Assembly: GCF_947623445.1 (NCBI RefSeq)
Contig: NC_135241.1
Span: 14,882,501 to 14,946,500 of the forward strand
Length of the DNA: 64,000 nt
Reading direction: 5' to 3'
Source: Clavelina lepadiformis
Taxonomy: Eukaryota > Chordata > Ascidiacea > Aplousobranchia > Clavelinidae
The notes under the pieces were generated by a model. It did not search any database, was not told the origin of the DNA, and saw nothing but the letters and a program-made list of their open reading frames with translations. Positions 1-13,000 of the stretch are shown in pieces. Positions within the stretch are counted from its first letter, which is position 1, and every line of letters begins with the position of its first letter. The position numbers and the translations under genes were made by a program.

Positions 1-29
1 GTTAAAGCAATTGGAAAGTGCAATTCTAA

Positions 30-525
30 TGGATTCGCATTTCTCTGCAACAAGTTTCCTAGCATAAACCAAGCAAAATTAAAGGACTCTTCGTGGACCC
101 TAAAATTAGAGAAGTGCTAAAGGATCCGCATTTTGAAAAATCATTGTCGAAGTTGGAATTTTGTGCTTGGAAGGCATTCAAGTGCTTGTGTACTAGTTTT
201 TTATGAAATGCGAAATCGCCTTCTTTTCAGGCAGGAGTTGATGAATTGCTTAAAGCTTACGGAAAAATGGGTTGCCACATGTCCCTCAAAATGAATTTTC
301 TGCACTCCCACTTGAACTTCTTTCCAGAAAACCGTGGTGCAGTTAGTGACGAGCAAGGTGAACAATTTCACCAGGACATTCAAGCTATGGAAGCTCGTTA
401 CCAAGGGTTTTGGAATGAGGGAATGATGGGCGACTACTGCTGGACGTTATATCGTGATGACCCCAGTCATGTGTACAAAAGAAAGTCATATACTAAACAT
501 TTTCCAGTGCCATGTATCATAGCTG
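30..525 (+). pseudogene. Broken copy of a repetitive invertebrate gene family (probably transposon-derived)
   Basis: Three collinear blocks read as one protein: NGFAFLCNKFPSINQAKLKD (about 37-96), then DPKIREVLKDPHFEKSL in a different frame (about 97-190), then LLKAYGKMGCHMSLKMNFL to FHQDIQAMEARYQGFW and a KRKS tail (about 225-500). I recognise this order (a KFP/AKLKEG block, a MSLKxHFLHSHL block, a GERFHQDI block) from multi-copy uncharacterised proteins of arthropods, cnidarians and molluscs that behave like transposon products; the biochemical role is unknown to me. The copy is dead: a frame change near base 93 and an in-frame TGA at 204-206 where the family has Gly. It lies inside a PHRF1 intron in the same orientation and is not expected to be part of that mRNA. 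Confidence 0.6.
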
Positions 526-764
526 TGTATTGTTGTTAATGCTTTTTTCTGAAAACACTGATTCGACGATATCTTGAAAATTTGATGAGCTAAAGAAAAA
601 CTAAAGGCAGATTCGGAATCAGAGCAAAAAAATACATCTCAAATAATACACTTGCTTTCTTGTTTTATAACAAAGTGAAATTTTGTTGACCTGTGTAATG
701 TATTGCAAAATACCTTATACGATGGTTGAAAATTAGAATTGATTTATTCCACTACATATCTCAG

Positions 765-3700
765 CATGAAAGCCTTTTTGTAGCAACATCACACAGTGGG
801 AGTTCTCGTTTAGTCGGTCGTACTTTAACCTCAGAGAGGGTAAGAAGACAAATTGCCAGTACGAGATTACGTCATGCCACACAAAGTTCTTCACTGGATG
901 AGGTATGGAAATAGTTGGATTCGGTTTTCTTCTAATTTGAGATACATTTAAAGAGTTGCATGTCTTGAACACATTCATTATCATAAATTGAGAATCTGAA
1001 AACATTTGCTTTCCCTAAAAACATTTTATCCTAAAGATCGAAAAATACTTAAAAATTGATGTTGAAGTTGATGCCAACTTTGAATATTTACTTGCATTTA
1101 CAGCAAATAAATGCAATTGTCAATGAAATCTTGCTAAATGCTGGGAAAAGGATTAGGGTGAACACGTCTATCTCAATAAAAGGAGGTCAAACATGGGATA
1201 AGTTAGGGAAGAAGAGAAGAAAAAGAAAAACTAGAAGAAGACGTAAATCTCACAAAACAAGCAAGACAAAAAAGTTTGCGTATGGTAACAACAGGATAAA
1301 ATCTAAACGCTTAAAATTAATTTTGAATTTTATGATTTTCAACTTCGTTTACCTAAATTGTTTATTTACTGCTGCAGTTGATTGGATTAATGTGTAAGAA
1401 TTGGTTTACTGTTTATATATCACAGATGTAAAGAAAACTCGTACGAATGACAACGTTGATGCTGCTGTTCCATCCTTGCATGGCTTATCTTTAACTGGAG
1501 AATCTGACAAACTTGATGAATATTCTTCAAGGTTTAATGAATGGTTTTTAAATGTTGCAACTTTTTTAATTTTGCTACGGAATGGAGTACTTGAAAAAGA
1601 ATGCTTGTCAAATGCAAGATATTTTTGCTTGTGTTAAACATGATTTTTTGTGTCATAGAAATGTGGAATCTGACACTGATCCAAGTTACGTACTTGCCAG
1701 TAAACATCGGCAGTTATCGGAATCAGCCATACGTTTTAATACTCCGTTACCCTCACTCTTTTGTGTTGGCAACAGTTCCAAGTTAGTGCATATATGTAAA
1801 ACGTCGCCAGCAATTGTGTTTATACCATTTTCAGTAAGAATTATGGATCGGTGAATAATATTTCATCAAAATTCAAAATAATTTTTAGTGTTTGTGTTTT
1901 GAAGGTCAGGCACATTATCTCCCCCACCACCTGTACCCGATCTACTGTCCAGCATATTTTCTGCTCAGGAAGTATTGCTTGCCCCAAGTTCCAAAGTCAC
2001 AATACAAAAGGGAGGAACCCTCAAGTTTGCAAAAACGAACCAACAAAGTAAAACAGTCGTCGCTGGTAATAAAACTACTGATGAGAACAGCTTGAGTCTC
2101 TTAAAAGATGTAAAAAATATTGGTGTTCAGGAAAGCGACTCTCTGCAAACCATGTCGAACAAAGGTATACAAATGCTTAGATTTTTGCCCTGTAAATAGG
2201 CTCAAGTGCAAGTAGTTCTCACCAGTGTACTTAAATGCCAGCACATTACGCGTTAAACTATTCATAAGTAAAATCTATTGTTTATTTCTATACTTTTACA
2301 GATACTAGTGAAGGTTTGGGGAAAGCATTAAGTGATGCCAGTTGCCCTTCCTTGTCAGTCGCCGATACGCATAGAGGCATCTGTTCTGCTGAAAAGGACG
2401 TTGATAAAAAATTGGTGGAGGAAGAGATGCCAATGAGTCCTCCACGTTTCATGGCCAATGATTTTTCTGAAGAAAATACTAACGCCAAAAAGAAGGATAC
2501 CTTGGTTACTAAAAGGGAACATGGCATTACAGGGAGTTCTACTGTTTCTAAGCCAAGGCGGATTTTAATTAGGCCAGTATTTAATTTACCAAAAAGCGCA
2601 GTCGCTCTGTCCGATTCCAAGCCAACAGAGTCTAATGAAGGAAAGGAAGTGTATGACCCATCCCATCCAACTGAAGATGAGAGTTTGCAAAATGAAATAT
2701 ATGATCCTTTTCAGCCAACCCTGTCCGACGATGAGAAAGAATCTTGTCAAACAACAAACAATCCTCAAGAAGAATTAAGTGGCAAATCAGAAAATGATCA
2801 ACAACATTTCAAGAATGAAAAGAAGGAAGACAGCAAATCTATGAAACAGACCTCGCCTGTTTCATCAATTGAGTTTGATATCGAAGAGATGCTGGACAGC
2901 CAACTCGATGCTGCGTCTAAAGCAAAAAAAGACAGTGATAATGATAATCATGATGAAAATGCAAAGAAATCTCCAAGTAGCCTCTTCAGCAGTAAAGGTC
3001 TTGACATGTTTGCTGAGGAAGAATTGGATAAAAGGTTAGATATCTCAAAATCACCAATTCCACTGGGTCAAGATGCATGGAGGCGCAAAATGAGAGCACA
3101 CTCTTCTCATCAAATTAATGAACCCGTTAAGCTTCCTGGGTTTGGTTCATCTGCTCCTTCCATTGCTCCAATAAAGTTCAAAAAGTTTAACCGAAAAATC
3201 AAGTCTGCATTTGCTGATAACAATGAAACACCAGACACTACCAATAAACTTAGTAAACTTGATGATAATGATGACATAAAAGCTATTGAAAATAACAATG
3301 AGGAAAATGTGTTGGACCCAATGCATCGACAAAAAACAAGTCCCCATGTGATATCAGAAGATAATGACATACAAGAGAAAGCAAAGATGAATGATGCTGG
3401 TGGGATCAATAATAAACAAAGTAAAGTTACTCCAGCTAGTGTTGAAGATGTGATTAGTAGTTTTACACCAAGTGTCTCAGCCATTGTAAAAAGTGACAAA
3501 AATCCTGGTTCTAATGTAATGACTAATAAAAGTAATAACATTGGAGATAACGTTGAAGAAAGTTTTTCATCAGAAGAATGTATTATTGTCACTGAAGAAG
3601 TTGTTTTAGAATCTGATAAGAATGATCCAGAAGACATACAGAAGCCTAAAACCTCACAAAATATAGATTATGATGAGTGCCCTAGACCTACATCACATAC

Positions 3701-6700
3701 TAAAAGGGACAAGCCTGGGCACAGACATACAAGTAGAGAAGATAAAAAAGCTCGAAGACAAAGGTCATCTTCCTCAACAAGACGTAAATCTCGCTCCCGA
3801 ACTCCACATAAGCACTGTAAGGGAAAAAATTCCAGAAAAAGATCACCTTACAAATCTCATCGGGATAGAACACAGAGATCACGTTCAAGATCGAGGAATC
3901 GATTCAAAATGAGTCGTTACAGAAGATCAAAAAGTGTTTCACCAACCCGGGGTCATAGAAAGTCATCTGCTACCGATCGATCACATAGACGTTCAAGGAG
4001 CAGATCGTTAGACAGATTTTTTCCAAGTAAAAAGATCAAAAAGCAATCTCAAAGTGAATCAAAAGAAGCTGAAAGATACTTCAAAGAAAAACATGACACA
4101 AAGGTTTCTAAGGGGAAAAATGCTGACACCTCTCATAGTGATATTGAAGTACTTGTGCAAAATGAAATTAATGATGATATTTTGTGGTTCTCAGAGGCAC
4201 CAGAAAAACCCCTTCTTTCAGTTGAAAATGAAATTCATTCTCATAGCGAAGAAGATGGAGAACTGTTTGAAAAAAATGAAGCTGACTCCAAGGTCAAAAA
4301 GAAAAAGAAACACAAAACTGACCACAAAGATTTATCACCCGAAGTTAAACAAAAAGTTTCAGAAAAGAAGAAGAGACACAATAAGCAAGATGATCGTGAT
4401 TATGTTGCAGATGAAGATTTTTTTTCTGAAAAAGACAGGAAGGAAAAAACGTCTCACAAAGAAATCATAACAACTAAACATGCTGGAAAGAAAAAGAAGC
4501 GCAGACGTACAGTGAGTTTGGATTCGACTGAAAGTGTTGATGACGTGAAAATCAAGAAACATAAACACTCCAGACATAAGCACAAACAGCATTCTCCACC
4601 TTCCGAAAGAGAGATTAAGAGCCATCAGCAACCTTGTACCTTTGATCACATATTTTCTGAATTTGATCATCGTAAGAGAAAGAAGAAGAAAAAGAAGCCA
4701 AGCACGGAATTGGATGAATCTTTCGTTTCTTCAGCTGATAATGGTGAAAAAGCAGCCTTAAAAAAGAAAAAGAGGAAGAAACACAAAAAGGAAAAGAAAT
4801 CTGATGTTGTGATTGATGGTAAAAATGGTGATTCCTCCCCGGATTTCTATTTTGACAACTCAAACAAAACTTCGTGTGCAGTTGACAGTAAAGAAGAACC
4901 TGCTAAAGTCGCATTGGAACAAGCGGCTACTTCCAATCAGATTCTTGAACTTTTAAGTGATGGTATTCACACTGGAAATACGTTGAACTATAGCATATAT
5001 GATACCACTGATGAAATTTCTTCAAATGAAAGCATAGAAACTAGTCAGTATGAATTATCTGAAGCAGAAGTCACTAGAGAAGACATAGCTATAGCTGCTG
5101 AAACAGTTCAAAATGAATCTTCAAATTTTAAGCATGAAATTGCAAATAGAGACGAAGGTGATGGAATTTCAGATAAACTTATTGTATGTGATGATGAAAA
5201 AACACACATAAAACATCCTGCTGATAGAAATGTGGGCATTGCTGATGTCGAATGTTTAAGTAAAACTGTTACAAAAGATGAATTAAATGCGAAGGATGGA
5301 TTTCCAACATCAGTCAAGAGCATCAGTAGTTGTTCATCTCTTGCTGCGTCACCAATTTCTCCTGAGTTTAGCCCCATAGCAGAAGAGCAGAGAGATACCC
5401 TGGTAATATCAAGTCAAGAACTGATAGAAACTCCAAGTTACGCTGAAAAGTTTCTGGAACAATCACGAAAACGGTGGGAAGAGAGTTTAAGAAATAAATC
5501 TCCTCATGTTTCATCACAAACGCCTGACGATCAGTCTGTTTGGAAAATAACTAAACCATTGACAGAAGTGTCAAAGAAGAAACTTGAGACTCCACCAGGT
5601 GATGGCTTATCCATGTTACCAGATGAATCGACTTCTGTTCGATCTACACCATGTGGAAAATTACAAGAGAAAGGTGTGATGTCATCTGAAGACATATTTG
5701 CTGATTCCCCCCAAGGTACAGTTAGTATTTTATCAGATGCTGATAAAGTAACATTACAGGAAGAGAGCAGCATTGCAGGTGGACCACCACAAATAGGCAA
5801 TCCAGAAAATCATCTTTCTGGTTACTCTGGTAAAAAGGACACTGATGTCCGATTGCTGCTACAAAGTGATGTATCTAACAAGTCAGAAGAAGTAATGCCT
5901 GCTGAAATAATGCAAAAGTTGCTGGTTTCTAGCTTTTCACCCGGACAAAGTAGGATAAGCAATGTTATACAAAAATCCAGATCGATATCTGTTGAAAAAA
6001 CATCTGAAGACTCAAAACACACTAATGAGACCAGCACTGAACACTGTTCATCTCAGTCAAGCAGTGACACAGACAGCCATAAGAAAAAACACTCACAGAA
6101 GAAAAGAAAATCTGATACTCAATCACATCACAGAAGAAGATCTTATCACAGTAGAGATTCTAGAAGTCCAAACAGAAAGCGCTCTTGTAATGCTTTGATG
6201 AGAAGGAAGAAATCCAGAAGCAGAAGTCGTGAGAGACGAAAATTCCTTCCTGAGAAAAACTCCCGGTCGCCAATTCATCGACGTCATTCACATGATAAGC
6301 ACGGCAAAGTCAAACTTTCTTCGAATTCCCAGCAACAGAAGTCCCCGGAACATAAGCTGGCGGTGTTGTCCACTGATAAAATGATTGCCCAGCTCCATGA
6401 AGCCTTTAACTCTATTCCTAAGAGAACTGTTTCAGAACAAAGAACTTCCCCTCAGCCAATAGCTACCATTAGTGGAATATCTTCCAAGAGTAGTTATGGT
6501 GTTGGCAAGGAAACTATTGCAGATTATCACCACGATGTTCCTTCGTCCACTCTTAGCAGTCTGATAAATCAGGGAAAACCAACCCTTTTACAGATTCCAA
6601 CTATAGATGATCAAGCTGATTCTACTAAGTCAGTGCCCCTGCTAAAAATGCAGAAGTCAGATGAAGCAAAACAAGGTAATTAGTAATTACATAAAAAGTC

Positions 6701-8844
6701 ACCAGATATTTGAGGTCTGTTTTGTCTAGTTTTTTAAGTCATGCATCACAAAATTAACAGGTTGTGCTTGACATTCAGAGCCTACAAAAGAACTTAAAGA
6801 TTTTTCTTAAACTGTGTTTGACATTTTCTCGTAATATTATAAAATCGCTTTGTTATGTGTTGTACCTTTAATTTTTTAGATTCTAATATTTACTCTCCAT
6901 CCAACCCCATGTCCCCAGTTTCTCCTGACAACAAACTCCCCCCTCCTCCTCCACCGAAACCTACCAACCAAGGGGTTGTGAGCAGTGATAGCTCACTTGG
7001 GGCGACCATTGTATCCAGGTTACTTGGTCTCAAAAAAGAATCTGATGAGACTGCGTCACTGAAAGATGCCAGAGAAAAAGAGGCCGAAAGTGTTTTAAAT
7101 CCAACCCAGATTTTAAATATCGCTGGCTTAAATCCACGTCAACAATCGGCAGCACAAGATGCAATAATGAGTATTGCAGAGTTGTCAAAAGAACTCCAAT
7201 TGGGACAGGTGCTTTGATAAGAGAAGCTACTGTAATTCGCAAAAAATGTTTTGTGTTGGAGAGCCGGAAGTATTCCTAACACTCAGTGAGATAAATGTTG
7301 TTATCATTTAGATACTTAATAAGCCTAACCTACCAACATCTAAAACAAAAGAGCGCCACAAAGAAACCGATGGGTTGTCACCTGTTTGTATTGATGATAT
7401 TGAAAGTTCAGCAGTTGCACTTTATAACAAATCCAAATTAAAAACTGTGAGTGCAATTCAACTGCAGTTTGTAAAAAGATCAATACAATAATACATATTT
7501 TTGCATGCTTATGTGCAACTTCATGTTTAGTGTCTGCTCTTGAGTAAGTATATTACATATATGTATATACATCCTTTCTCAACACTGTGCATAGGTCAAC
7601 AAGAAGAAGAAGTTTCAGCAGGAAGTAGTTGCTGTAGCTAAAGCTGCTATTAAACCTTACTATGAAAAGAGGGAAGTGAGCAAGACCCAATACAAAGACA
7701 TAATGAAGCGGGCAGTTAATAAAGTATGGATTTCTAGCGATAAATTCTGTGTTAATATGCATAGGAGTGTGTCAATTTTATTGTGTGAGTTAAAGTACCC
7801 CGTCTTGATATAACCTATAGTAATCTATTAGACTTTTACCGATCTATAATTGGTATTTGGCCGGATCAGTTGTTTTGCCATTTATTCGATATTGACCTTT
7901 TGGCCAATTAGTGAATTTTATAATTAGCTTCTAAAGGTAGTAGAGCACTTATTTTGAGCACTATTTATTATCCATCTTTACAAAAAAAAACAGGACATAA
8001 TGCATGGCATGCAGTTTAATAGACCACAATTTGCAAATCCAATGCAAACATTCATTGTTAAATGTGCAGTTTGTGCACATTTTAGTGTCTTGATGTTAGC
8101 TATACCACAAGTTTTTGTTCACGCTTTGACAATATTTTTGTCGCATTGTTTCAATTCATGTAGATTTGTCAAACTGATCGCACAATGGAGGTGAATCCTG
8201 TCAAAGTAAGGAGACTGATTCGTCGTTATATTGAGATTTATCAAGAAAAGAATATTAAAATGAAGGAAAAAATGAAGGATGTGCTTGACCACAAAGTGAA
8301 AAAATATGTAAGTTGCAGCAGGAAGTGTATCTTGATTGTAGTGGGTCAAATGCAATCAACCCAAAACCAATATTGGAAATTCAGTGTGCCATCGGCGCTG
8401 TATTCTGAAACATATTATGTGCATTTCATTTGCAGTTGTATTGATAGTTGGACAGTGTCAGGAAAAAGTTTGCTTTTTAATAAAATTTTAGATATTTTTA
8501 TTTGTACATATATAACGAAAACTTAAATTGAGCTGAATACAACAGTATTGGCCTAAATACCGTCAAAGAATTATGTGATATTAGGTAAACTTTTGAAAAA
8601 ATGTAAACTTACGTTGATCGTTTATATCAAGGTACCTGCTGAAACAGAAGATTTAGGAAGTCCGCCAAGTCCAATTGGATCACCTTTAACTGCACCAGAT
8701 TCAGCATCTGAAGACAATTCTGGATTTTTGCCAAGTGAAAGTACCCCATCACTTCTTAAGAAAGAGCCTCGGAAAATCGTGACACTTCCTGATCTTCCTC
8801 TTCCTCCTCCACCACCACCACCAAGACCACCCAATTTCTACTGA
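765..8844 (+). CDS. PHRF1: PHRF1-like protein, 3' part (11 exons; RING and PHD exons lie outside the window)
   Basis: Exons by splice site and phase: 765-902, 1104-1284, 1426-1531, 1659-1795, 1910-2164, 2302-6675, 6880-7208, 7312-7446, 7595-7723, 8164-8307, 8632-8844 (TGA). They join in one frame into about 2,046 residues, longer than the whole human protein (about 1,650). Family landmarks occur in order: GRTLTSERVR, an Arg/Lys block, a PSLHGLSLTG segment matching PSLSLFGDP, PDLLSSIFSAQEVLL, EVYDPSHPTEDE (with a second copy, EIYDPFQPT), RS-rich tracts (about 3745-4040 and 6080-6300), and the C-terminal block VAKAAIKPYYEKREVSK plus EVNPVKVRRLIRRYIE. PHRF1 is known as a nuclear PHD/RING protein that associates with the RNA polymerase II C-terminal domain, with reported roles in TGIF ubiquitination and DNA end joining. 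Here the catalytic N-terminus cannot be seen. The ends of exons 4 and 5 are the least certain. The tail is proline-rich. Confidence 0.9.
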
Positions 8845-10006
8845 TAACATGATGAGGATTATCATGTTTACAACCATTTGAAGGGGAATCATGAAGCTGA
8901 ATTGGAAATGAATCGTGAGAGAGGCCTTACTTCGGGAGGTGCTTAGAATATCCCCGACCCACGCCCAAGTTAAACTACTATACTTGCTTAAACTAAGCAG
9001 CAAAGAATCATATTAGAAAACAGCTTTCTATTTTATACAAGCTATCAAGTTTGCATATGCTGTCTAATTCATTGGTTCTATAATCAGTATGCAATTATTT
9101 TTGCTACACTTGAGAGGCCTGAGTGAAAATCCGTTAGTGTTTCCATGATAGTGTTTACTAACGTCGTAAGTTGACTATCACAACACTAAAATAAATGATA
9201 CAAAATCGTTGTATGATTGTTTCCAAATAAGGTTCATTGCAAAGAGTCAAACACATAGATGGTGCAATTAAATATCAAATTTTATTGAGTATTACTATTT
9301 CAGGATCTGTCATGATCAAGCATGTTATGCCTTCACATCCTGATAAATGCTCCTCAAATTCATTCCAAGCACTTAAATGATAAAAATTTTAGAAACAATA
9401 CAGCTTCACCAATACCAAATTTAAGGCACACAGTGCTTTTGCTTTAGTTAAAATGCTTAAATCCGTCTATCACCATCCTAATTATAATTCAACAAAGTTG
9501 TTAAGCTTTTTAAGAACAACTGAAACCTGCTTTTTGTGATATGTGGATTATATATACTGATAAGAATGAAAGAGCCCAGCACATTGGCGGGTTTTTAACT
9601 CAAAAATATCTACATTGAACTGAGCACAGTAATGATCTTCACTATTCATGCCCCAGTTGCTGCGCCTACTTGCATTTTGTGCATCATTGTGATGGACATT
9701 TTTTGTGCTTGTAATGATTTTGCCTGAAATTTTGAAATGCTCATGAAAACAGGTTCACAAATTATGACACGTGTATGTTATTCCTCAATGGATGTATAAA
9801 TAACAGACTCAAAGTGGTATGATTTCGCTATGTTTGGAGAATAACAGCTTAACATACAGTACTCTAAACTCAAAACTACCAAACTGAGACCTGCCTATGA
9901 AGGTTTATGACTGTTACTAACACATTTTACTACTTTATTGACATTTTGTGGCAAAAAATTCTACAAAATAGATGTACAATTTAGAATGCAAGTGATTAAG
10001 AAAAAA
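8845..10006. other. Convergent 3' flank between PHRF1 and CFAP161
   Basis: No coding exon seen. The space should hold both 3' UTRs. A plus-strand AATAAA lies at about 9189-9194, and a minus-strand AATAAA (TTTATT on the plus strand) at about 9934-9939, roughly 70 bases past the CFAP161 stop. Nothing else was recognised. Confidence 0.5.
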
Positions 10007-13000
10007 TTATGATGTACTTGGCTTTGCCTCAGTAACTTCAGGATTAGCAGGTTGGGGTTTTGCTTCTTCTGTTTTTGGAACCCCACTTGGTTCAGGAATT
10101 GGTCTATGACATACAAAAGACGGTGTAAAATGAGAATGGGAGAGTATTGAAATCTTCATTCATGAGCTGAGAAAACTTTTTGCGTGATGTAATAGCTTGT
10201 GATTGTTCCTTACTGCTCCAGCCACTATCTTTAAAGCTTGTGTATTATTCTGATGAACATATTTTTATACATTACTCTAGTTTTTTATTTTTACCTTACC
10301 ACAAATGGGAACATTTTTACCAAAACCACTGATTTTCAGCATTGACTATTACGACAATAGTGTAAACCAGTGAGTTTTAGCCCGGGTCTTCTATTTGCAA
10401 TACCACACAGCCAACAATTATGAGATAAGATTACCTTATGCTATCAAAACAGATTACCACGTATCAGTAGGAACACTACTGGTTTTGACCACTCAGTCAA
10501 GTATAAACTAAATCATCCATCATCAGGTAAAACTTAATACTGATATTATTATTCATCATTACATTTGAAGAACAATGAAAAAAATTCTCCACCTATCAAA
10601 ATGTGTGGTTTCATCATCACTTGGGTTTCCAGTGACCAAAACCCAATGATTATTGTCTTTTTCAGCTTTGTGTGAATCAAGAACTGTGTGAGCTGACACC
10701 TCATATTCACGACCAAAGGGAGTTCTAGAAATTGATGTGCAATGACATAATAACACGACACAACATGAATTTACTCCAACCCAAAGAAATAACTTACTTA
10801 GCTATTTATCAGTAATTCTTAAAACAAGTTTCACTGCAAAATTTGGCAACATGCTAAGCTTAAAGAAACATTCCAAGCAATGCAAGTAAATTAATCAAAT
10901 TAATGTTAATTAACTTATCTAAAATTATATGACTGCAAAATATATTATGGAGGTGACTTATTTTTATTATGTGTAGGAAAACCATCAAAAAAATTTATTT
11001 TATTAAATACATGCAAATCATGCAAAACAATATAGATATTGAAGCAAAAATTATAACAATTTTAAGTTGAATGCCTCCTGTTGTTGTGTAAAATGAGTGT
11101 TTTTTAACTTGTGTAGACCTATCGTGTACTAGAACTATATTTGCATAACATTTGATATAGGACCTTAGTTCACATATTAATGAAATATTAAGGTCAAGAA
11201 TAAGTCTTTTTAATAACCAGTACACTAAATCATGTATGGTGCAACCTCATTATTTCTTACAATGATATTGTCAGTAATCACGTTACTTGGGACTCAATCA
11301 TGCTCGAGAACAAAATATAAATGCAACATGCGATTAACTAAAACAATTTTATACTGGTCATCAGAAGATGTTGGTCATGCAGCTTAATACCTGACCATAT
11401 ACTTGTCATGAATAATAAGTTTTTCTCCAGTTTTGTTATGACGGAGGATCAGCTTCGTATTAGCCTGATAACAATTAGCACACACAAATAATATAAACCA
11501 ACACACAAATTCAAAGATGTTAGTAACCTGCTTCACAGCAAGTACCAACACAAATGATATATGTATGGCAGGTATGAGAGGTAAGGTTTGAGAAAGACTT
11601 TTTTGGAAACCCATTATGAGAGTTCATTAGTAATTTTCATTTATATTGCTTTAAATAAACGTTTGGTAATACTAAACTTCTTATCTGCCATATATATACC
11701 TAACTACTGTCCTTTATATACCTACTTCAAGCCACAATCAGATGGTACAGATAATTCTTGACCAGTCTTGTTGTGCATTATAACTATCTTGCAATTAGTC
11801 TAGTTTAAGAAAGAAATTGTAATTTAAACTAATTTTTATACATAACCCAATATTTTTTGCATTTGTTTGTTTTATATCTATTTATACATCTACAGTATAA
11901 GTTCAAAGAGAAGGTGAGCCTATTTTGTGTAAAAGTCATTTCAAAACATTACGTTGCATCCAATAAAATCATTAAAACATGTATTTTTTGGTTATTGTCT
12001 GGCAATAACAAAACTTACAGGTACGGGCAGTCCCTCATATTCCAATCTTTGTTGAGGATGAAAAGCAAGCGCTTGCCAGGTAGTCAAATAATTCAGTTCA
12101 TCAATCAACTGAATTATTTGCTGACGAGATTTTTTTGCACTGAGATTGAACCGGGCATGGTCACTAAACACCTTCAACTAAACATAAATGGTAAATGGAA
12201 TACCTTCGTTTTAAATCGCCTAAAAATTAAAAAAAAATTCAAGCAAGCCTCTAGATTGTTAAATGTATGTTTCTTTTTGTTTATTTGCGACAGAAATCTA
12301 CATATCTATCTTGTGACAAGCCACCATTTAACTTTTAAGCTACGTAAAAATATATCTAACATTCACATCTTTCGCCCCCATTAATATTTAACAAGTAAGC
12401 ATGTGTTGTACAATGTTGTTTGTGCACTAACGTTGCCGGCATATCCACTTGTAGTTGAAATCGCAAAAGGCTGGCCAAATCTTAGGGGTGAACCATTTTC
12501 ACTGCCATCAATACTGCAAGTCGGACAATACAGAACTTTAGTTAATTCACTATAAAGAACGGCAGAAAAACACAAAAAAAATTAATTTTATAAATAATAG
12601 TACCGTATATGCTACTAAAGTAAAAACTTAAATGGTTGTAAACAATTTCTGCGTACCTTGTAATTACAAAACTATTTCTTGCACAAGGATTAAGAATGCG
12701 TGATGCCGAAAGAGAACATGGTGCCTCTACTTGTTGAGCCAAATGCATTTTGTATTCATCCATGTTAATGGACAAAGAAGTTGGTGGACGTGGTGGTTCA
12801 ACCTTGTGTTTGGTAACACAAGAATATATTTCATAAAGCTTACAATCAATGTCAGCTATCTTTCTGGCCAACAAGTTAAAACATTTTAAAAAAGTTGACA
12901 CTTGTTCCTTGCAGATTGTACTTTACAAGAAATTATTTTTAAAAATCTGTTTAAATTTTTAAAAACTGTTTAAAGAAAAAATAATACATACTTTATATTT

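Noticed and set aside
1834..1840. Strong donor GTAAGA after 1833 in PHRF1
   Set aside because: It leaves phase 0, for which no downstream acceptor avoids a stop; the GTAAAA donor after 1795 joins in frame to 1910. It could serve an alternative isoform.
3110..3637. 175-aa minus-strand open frame within PHRF1
   Set aside because: It is the antisense of a Ser/Asp-rich coding exon and shows only the biased composition expected of that.
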